Below are positions 57,830 through 64,000 of a stretch of DNA of 64,000 bases, piece after piece (within the stretch, counting starts at the first letter, position 1; every line of letters starts with the position of its first letter). Origin of the DNA: Topomyia yanbarensis (lineage: Eukaryota > Arthropoda > Insecta > Diptera > Culicidae). A program made the translations under genes and the position numbers. Below the pieces are notes generated by a model, which was not told the origin of the DNA, made no database searches, and was given only the letters and a program-made list of their open reading frames with translations. The stretch spans positions 199,595,125-199,659,124 of the forward strand of contig NC_080671.1 in assembly GCF_030247195.1 (NCBI RefSeq). The letters run 5' to 3'.

Positions 57830-59690
57830 CGTTCTGAGTTATCGAACACGCTATCGTCAAAAATCTTCAGAATACTCCAACTCCACAAGAAAGAAGGAAG
57901 ACATTTTAGACCAAGACTATATTTGGTACCACCTGGTTTACTTTTTCTTCCATCTGTTCATTATACTCTTTTTGATCTCATCTGATTTGATTTGTTTGAT
58001 TTACGGATGCCTTCGGTTAAGTCCATTAACCGTTTTATATCGTCCAACTTATAATGATGAAGGAATTTCAGATATGAACTATGATAAAGAAAGCAACTTC
58101 AAGTTATCTTTAAATTGAAGAGCAGTTGGACGTTATTCAAGCAGTGTTCTTACAATAAATTTACACTAAAATTTCAAGTAATAGTTAATTTCATTTTCTA
58201 ATAAACTATGATTCAGTAAATTAGCATTAAATGTGAAATGCGTGGAACAAAATGATTTGTTAAATAACATTAAAAAACTAAAAAATCAACGCATAGCCAA
58301 CCCTAGTTACTGTAAAAGTCTTGTTTTTTGTATTATAGTATAACATTGGACTTCACTGCAAATGGTTATTATTGTTCTGTCACAGTGACATGGTTTCCGC
58401 TTAAAATAACTTGAAAAATCCGCTCAAAATAACCTGAGTCCTGCGTTGACTCAAATTCTTTGAATAAATTTAAACACGTTATTCATTGATTAAATGGCAT
58501 TCAATAAATCAGATGAAATGGATGTTTGAAATGGTTTTCGCTGGGATGTTCCGTTTGCCACGATAAAGTTGCTTAATTTTTCATTCAGTATGAATTTATT
58601 TTGTGATTTGATCAAAGTCACTCAAAGTTACAGCAAATATTCCGGTTGCCAGAAAAAAATAAATATTCCACGTATTCCACGCAGTGTTGCGCATTCCTCT
58701 GTACGGGACTCTATATTGTATACAGACTCTAGTCCAATCTACAAAAGAGAGCCTCTCTTTGTTTACTTTCTCTCCCGCGAATTATTCGGTAACCTTTCAG
58801 ATTTCCCTTGAACTGCTTGTGTAATAAGCTAGTTAAAACCTTGGTCTTTCGAAATATACTGATGAATGTGTAAAAAGTTTTATGGTTTTGCAGTAATAAT
58901 CAAAAGAGAACGCGAAGAAAGAGGGCTCTCATTTGCAGATTGGACCTCATGAAAAAAAGTCTTCAAATATATTCAAAAGAAAAGCTCCATATTGAGAACT
59001 GTGATGAGAAAGCCCACGCTCGCCAACGGAAATATACAGATTCTCCATGAAATTTCATTTTCCATTTAAATTTTCAATAATGTACTAATGAACTTGATCG
59101 ATTAGTGGTCGAACAAATGAAATTATTTGATAAATTACATTGTTATACAACGCTCGCACTGCCAGTTAAAACGGGTTTTGATGCTATCTTGGTGACATTT
59201 TTCTTGTTGCTAATTATTATAACGTGTTATAACTATGTAGTGTAAACATTGTATTATTTATTAAACCAATTCTGCAGCGTTTTAGGTTATATAGGTGTTT
59301 TATGTGGCAATATAACTGACATAATTATATCTCCAGTACAGCGGTTTGTTTCATAATTTAAAACAGATTTATTTTAAAATTTAAATTGGTATACACAAAC
59401 GTTCTATTTGTTGTATAATTTAAAACGCGACTAGAACTGTGTTTTAAATACATAGAGCAGGACAGATACTCTGACTGGATAAACTGGAAAAACAATTTTA
59501 AGTCCAGTAACGCTTAAGACATGACTTGAATTTTTATTGAAAAAGAACACCCGCTTAAACTGCTGTAAGATCTGCTTTAAAATTACGGTAAGTTCTGTTT
59601 TAAAATTTTCCGATTTGTGCAGTACGAAACAAAAGTGTTTGAAATTAGAAAAAAAAGTTCTGCTGGGAATGTGATTGTTTCCGATGCAAT
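57830..59690. other. AT-rich sequence, nothing recognised
   Basis: It contains only short unconvincing frames, for example 58569-58811 (+) and 59431-59718 (-), without motifs. Confidence 0.35.
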
Positions 59691-59746
59691 TACACTCAGG
59701 TTTTTTTACGCGGGGCATACAGGCCGCGTAAAAAAACCTGAGTGTA
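59691..59746. repeat. Perfect 23-bp inverted repeat, 10-nt loop
   Basis: Positions 59691-59713 and 59724-59746 are exact reverse complements. The arm begins TACACTCAGG, continues with T7 and ends ACGCGG. The CAGG-T7-ACGCGG terminus looks like the TIR of a MITE whose interior has been lost. Confidence 0.88.
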
Positions 59747-60164
59747 CTCTCCTATATAAAATACTATGCTGCTGAACAGTGCTTTAACAATAACTATAGA
59801 AGCACGTTGTCAGATGACTTACTGGTAAAAAACGTGTAACATATATATCACATATAACCGAAATATGAAACATATGAAAGCCAATAGGCTCTTTGCCCTA
59901 CGCAGCTACAAAGCGCCGTAAACATGGATTAACAAGTTACAACGCACACGCATGCATAAAAATAAATATTTTTTTTTTCAAATGCAACACTCTCAAGCAG
60001 CACACATAAGTCGCATCCTGCCGTATTGAATTAAAACCAAACCACCCCACCCACTTTGCAAATCATTCTGTGACACCGTGCTGGTACCTGAAAAATCCGT
60101 ACACGGCCACCGCTGCCGAAAATGCATATATCGTCTACCTCTTATTGTAGTGTTCAGACGCTGC

Positions 60165-60424
60165 AGCCATGATCTTACCCGTTCGACATAAGAACAAAAA
60201 CTGATTCAAACGTGTACGCGTCACCTCTATTTATAAACTAACCGTATATGGTTTAGTCACTTAGGTGCGAGTGTGTGCAAATGCTAACGTTGCGAAAATC
60301 GATAGCGCTTATTGCATCGCCCGGAGTCGATGTTACTCGTATGGGATAAGAGCAAAAACTGATTAAACCGGACACGCGTCGCTTCTATTTATGACATTTC
60401 GTGCTTGATTGAGCCACTAAGGTG
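60165..60424 (+). repeat. Diverged direct duplication, ~164-bp period
   Basis: 'tacccgttcgacataagaacaaaaactgattc ... cgcgtcacctctatttata ... gtcacttaggtgc' at 60170-60270 is echoed at 60333-60424 by 'tactcgtatgggataagagcaaaaactgatt ... cgcgtcgcttctatttatg ... gccactaaggtgc'. The origin is unknown. Confidence 0.6.
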
Positions 60425-61139
60425 CCTTCTATTGACGGCTCTGTCTGAGAAATCTGCCTCACGAATGGTAATTTTCCCGTTTTTCGTGAACTTTTTAATT
60501 TTATCAATTTCCAAAACTCTACTTTTATTGCGGAGATATTAAATTATTACCAATATTTAAGTTAGGTGTTTCTGAATCGGTTGGTGTATGAATGATTAAA
60601 ATCCATCTAGTAATATCGGAGTTATAAGCGTGCAAACCTTACATAGTTTCGTTACATGGGAGATAATTTAGATTTTAGAATGACACCTAGCCCCAGATAG
60701 TGTAGTAAGACATTTTCAATGTCAAAACCAGCTTTATAAAACTATAGTTCAAACCTTGGTTAACAACTTTGTGGAAGACGGTAACTATCTGTGAGTTTTC
60801 AAAAAATAGTTATAACGATTTTAAAACTTATTGTTCAATCCAAATGCAGAAATTTATTTTTTCCAACACTGCTAGTGCACCACCGACATCGACATTTAAA
60901 ACTTGAATAAATGAGAATATATTCATCGCAGAGACATTGTACCTTCGAATGAAATGTTCAGAATGAATTGCTGAATAACATAGATGTAGCCAGAAAATTT
61001 AAAAAAGAGGGGGAAGGTTGTGTACTCCCCAACCCCCTTTTTAGATAGTTTAGTGTAACATAAAGCCTTTCCATATTCACAGGTTGAAAGTAGCATATTG
61101 TAACCCATTACTTTGCTATGTGTGTATTCGGGGCAATAA

Positions 61140-61293
<154 letters not shown>

Positions 61294-62173
61294 GCGCGAA
61301 ATATAAACCATCAGTGTTATCAGCGAGCTCTAGAAGTTATAATCTCTTTCACTTTCCCAGATCTGACAGACGGTGATAAAGTTCGACCATGATTCGAACA
61401 AAACTTTGCAATTATGTTCCGTTTATGAATCTCTATATTTTCCAATCAAACTCAAGAGTAGTTTATATAGGGAGGTATATTTATAAGTATAAATAGGTAT
61501 AAGAATCGTCACTTTCCGAATAGAAATGAACAGTAACAAAACTATAATTTTTGCTGTGACAGTGCAGCAATTTTGCAATAATTTACAGTAAAATCCAAAG
61601 TTAAGCTGCAACATAGAAACGGTAAATTTTAACGTTTCTACTGTTAATTTCAGTGTAAAGTCGAGTTTAAAGTAATAAGGGGAATTGATTAGGCATTTTA
61701 ACATTCAAAAATCGATGTTTTTCGACACATTTTTTTTTCAGAAATAGTAAAATTTAATGCGAGCTTACTGTATAAATTTTTCGCTGGACAGTAAAATTTA
61801 TTATTACTTGAAGCTTTGTTGTAAATCTACTGCGAGAACTCTACATTGAGCAATGTTGAAACAGTAATAACCATAATATTGTGTTATGATTGTTTGTAAA
61901 GTAAATGCTACGAGGGTCGTTCAAAGTTAAGTCCTTAGAAAATCGGAAAGGTGGCACTCGTAGTGCCAATAAAGATTTTTTTTTGGTAATAGCACTATCT
62001 GACCCCTGCAAGGCGGCCAATGCAATAGTATGGGTGCCATAGGCCTAGAAGCGACTAGAGTCCATCATATGTTGACTACTGTCAAAGTCGGCATATCTCC
62101 ATAGCGGATGACATCCCTCTGAGCACTATCGATAGAAAATCTGTCAAAATTTCAGCGTTGGTGCATTTCTATC

Positions 62174-62678
62174 TTGAGCTTGAGCCTGTGGCTGCTACTT
62201 CGTTATCGATCTGGACTAGCTGAAGTTGCACAGAGAATCAGTAGATAATTACGCTTGGGAGTAGCGAAACCATCTTTCAATGGACAACTCCTGGTAATCA
62301 TAAAGTGTTTATTGATCAATACCCGAACGCAGATCGCGGAAGGAAAGGGAAGGAATGGTTAGTCCGATACTTGCTTTTGCTAGAGGCCGTATATACTACT
62401 GCGCACTCCACAAGTATCACAGGGGGAGGATATTTTTGTTAGTAAGAGTATAGAAGTTGGATCACTTCTTCTTTACCGACGCCAGAGAGGTGACTTCACT
62501 ATCTGGGACTAGATATCGATCCACCAAACTCAGAACGGGGACCAACGGTTTTACTTCCCCTTCGAAGGAGGACGTGACCACAGATTTTTCACCTCAGAAA
62601 AATCTCAACGGCCTCGGCTGGAATTGAACCCAGGAATGAGTGGCGGTCACGCTTAACACTCAACCACCGGCGCCGTCA
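62174..62678 (-). mobile_element. 505-bp tRNA-derived SINE in the mariner leader
   Basis: An exact 23-bp target duplication flanks at 62151-62173 and 62679-62701. On the minus strand the head contains GTGGTTGAGTGTTAAGC (A-box region of Leu/Ser-type tRNAs) and GGGTTCAATTCC (B box). A body of about 430 bp follows, ending in 'aagctcaagctcaa'. It is longer than and unrelated to the two 160-bp SINEs. It resembles the long tRNA-SINEs known from Aedes (Feilai-like), but the family name is a guess. Confidence 0.88.
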
Positions 62679-62740
62679 TTCAGCGTTGGTGCATTTCTAT
62701 CGTCGATTAAAGTCAACGACATTCGTTTGTTCATAACAAT

Positions 62741-63476
62741 GAAAAAAGCGAGTTCAGCGCTGTCATCAAACATCTCCCTTTGAAAGGCTTAATCCCGGAA
62801 AACATCAAAGCCGAATTGGATGCAGTTCATGGCATATCTGCACTTGTGTTTGCGACGGTTTTGGCGGTTTTGAATTTGAATCTTGGTTGTGGTAGATTCA
62901 ACTGAAAATTGGCATTTGAAAATGAACTAATCGTTTCTACTTTCTGTTTTTTTTTGTAACGGATACCGAATGCTCGGTAGTTTTGCTTAATATTAACAAA
63001 TTGAAAATGGCAAGTGAAATGACGCAGCCACGGTATGTGCAATACCTTCCCTGTTCAAGCAATATACTCGATTTGAAGATCATAACACAACGATATCAAA
63101 CTTATATCTCCCGTTGATACTCAGGCTCTTCTTCTTACTTTTCATAAAAAAAAATGTATACTCCAATGCAGAACATACTTTAATAATGAACCTAACTAAT
63201 ACCAATGGGGTGAATGCATTTAAACGAGGTTGTTCATCCATAAAAGAGGAATATCGTTCAGGACGTCCAGTGGTGGTATTTACTCCTGAAATTATCGAAA
63301 AAATCCACATTTTGATTTGGAGCGATCGGCGAATCAAAGTGCGGGTGTTAATTGAGGCCACGGGCATATCAAAGGTAAAGTCGCTTCAATATTGCATGAA
63401 TAATTGTCTGTGAAAAAGTAAATTTCGACGACATGGGTGCCGCGTTTTCTCTCAGAGGAGAATAAGCTCAATCGTG
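62741..63476 (+). pseudogene. Mariner transposase, N-terminal part
   Basis: The frame starts EKSEFSAVIKHLPLKGLI, then KAELDAVHGISALVFATV, a DNA-binding HTH region. After about 350 bp of unrelated sequence (62861-63209) it resumes VNAFKRGCSSIKEEYRSGRP and TPEIIEKIHILIWSDRRIK with VRVLIEATGIS. A frameshift follows, then WVPRFLSEENKLNR, the linker conserved just before the catalytic domain. An ATG at 62739 is one base out of frame, as if one G of ATGGAA had been lost. SINE, internal insertion and MITE make it dead. It is a different mariner lineage from the one at 16380. Confidence 0.85.
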
Positions 63477-63478
63477 TA

Positions 63479-64000
63479 CCGTAAAACGGGGTATCTTTGA
63501 TCACCGGGGTAAGTTTAATCAAATGAGACCTTTTGCAGTAACGTACGATAAGATGATTCCCTTTAACAAAATCATCGAAACAAAATACAAATCATATTCT
63601 AAACATGTTCACCATCTACCGGCAACGATTATTTCGTCATTTAATGTACATTTTATGAACACAAATTCAAATTGAAAATAATATAACTTTCATGCATCGT
63701 TTCCACCTGTTCAAACAATTCCTTGCATATTAATGAAATCAATCAAATTCAACTGAACGGATCACTTTTTTAGAATTTTTTACAATTTTTTTTTTCAAGT
63801 TCAAATATCATGAGATATGAATCTTACTATATACGTGTTCTAACTATCACGGATCATTCAAAACATTGAGTCCAATCGAGGTCCTACAGAATCCAAAGTA
63901 GCATTATCTATAAACACGATTGAGTGTATATTACATAAGAAAAAACTTCAACATTTGCCAATTCGATTCAAAATATTTATATATTTCAAGAATTATATAG
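63479..64000. mobile_element. Second CCGTAAAACGGGG MITE, truncated by window end
   Basis: It begins CCGTAAAACGGGGTATC after TA (63477-63478), inside the mariner transposase reading frame. It matches the reverse complement of the right end of 12716-13421 for about 290 bp (GGGGTAAGTTTAATCA, catattctaaacatgttca, cgattatttcgtc). The two then diverge, and the other end lies outside the window. Confidence 0.78.

Larger units (their letters stand above)
61911..64000 (+). mobile_element. Mariner element, interrupted and cut by the window edge
   Basis: A TA followed by CGAGGGTCGTTCAAAGTTAA (from 61911) looks like a mariner left TIR. About 290 bp of leader, ignoring the SINE, precede the transposase remnant, which is open to about 63476. 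There a second MITE is inserted. The right half should lie beyond the window. Confidence 0.7.

Noticed and set aside
62600..62678. A second tRNA-like gene (Leu/Ser type)
   Set aside because: It is the head of a 505-bp SINE with a 23-bp target duplication.

Overview
This is eukaryotic, AT-rich, repeat-dominated DNA, most likely from a culicine (Aedes-like) mosquito. That placement is inference. It rests on the mix of LOA-, R1- and CR1/Jockey-type LINEs, mariner, hAT-like and Transib-like elements, tRNA-derived SINEs, and dispersed repeats such as the 'cccggagggcc ... gagatggctgaaccgat' family, which I know as abundant in Aedes. There are no operons, ribosome binding sites or prokaryotic genes.

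Only one host exon is recognisable: 66 bp at 53518-53583 (+). It is bounded by a consensus acceptor (tttcttgcag) and donor (gtaagta) and encodes the start of a PH domain ([17 protein letters not shown]...) of the outspread/MPRIP type. The window is therefore probably intron sequence of an outspread-like gene, with at least 53 kb upstream and 10 kb downstream of the exon.

Layout. 1-11 kb: three long foldback DNA elements (Transib-like 2469-4063, hAT-like 4403-6762, unassigned 9380-11150), two tiny MITEs and a SINE. 12.7-17.7 kb: a TA-flanked MITE and a decayed mariner with a MITE nested in it. 18.27-22.37 kb: a 575-bp tandem repeat (four units plus a partial) followed by an inverted 1.3-unit arm carrying a nested 958-bp hAT element. 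22.5-27.3 kb: a motif-rich TIR element, a possible LTR remnant, and Aedes-type repeats with a GTAT microsatellite.

27.8-39.3 kb is one nested stack on the minus strand. A degenerate R1-type LINE was split by a 2.5-kb TIR element (35677-38220). An intact LOA-type LINE (29857-34826, 1214-codon ORF) sits between two 944-bp direct repeats that are about 99.6% identical and behave like an unusually long target-site duplication. 42.65-45.41 kb: a TA-flanked TIR element carrying a 440-480-bp satellite. 46.6-50.2 kb: a 5'-truncated LINE with a complete 1009-codon EN-RT ORF2. 50.3-52.3 kb: TIR element and Aedes repeat. 53.5 kb: the exon. 55.2-57.8 kb: a LINE broken by two nonsense codons. 59.7-64 kb: a perfect hairpin, a CA/TA microsatellite, and a mariner interrupted by a SINE and a MITE.

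Except for the exon, everything recognised is mobile or repetitive DNA, and the relative ages can be read from the nesting. No sequence search was possible, so all family assignments come from motifs, termini and target duplications read by eye.
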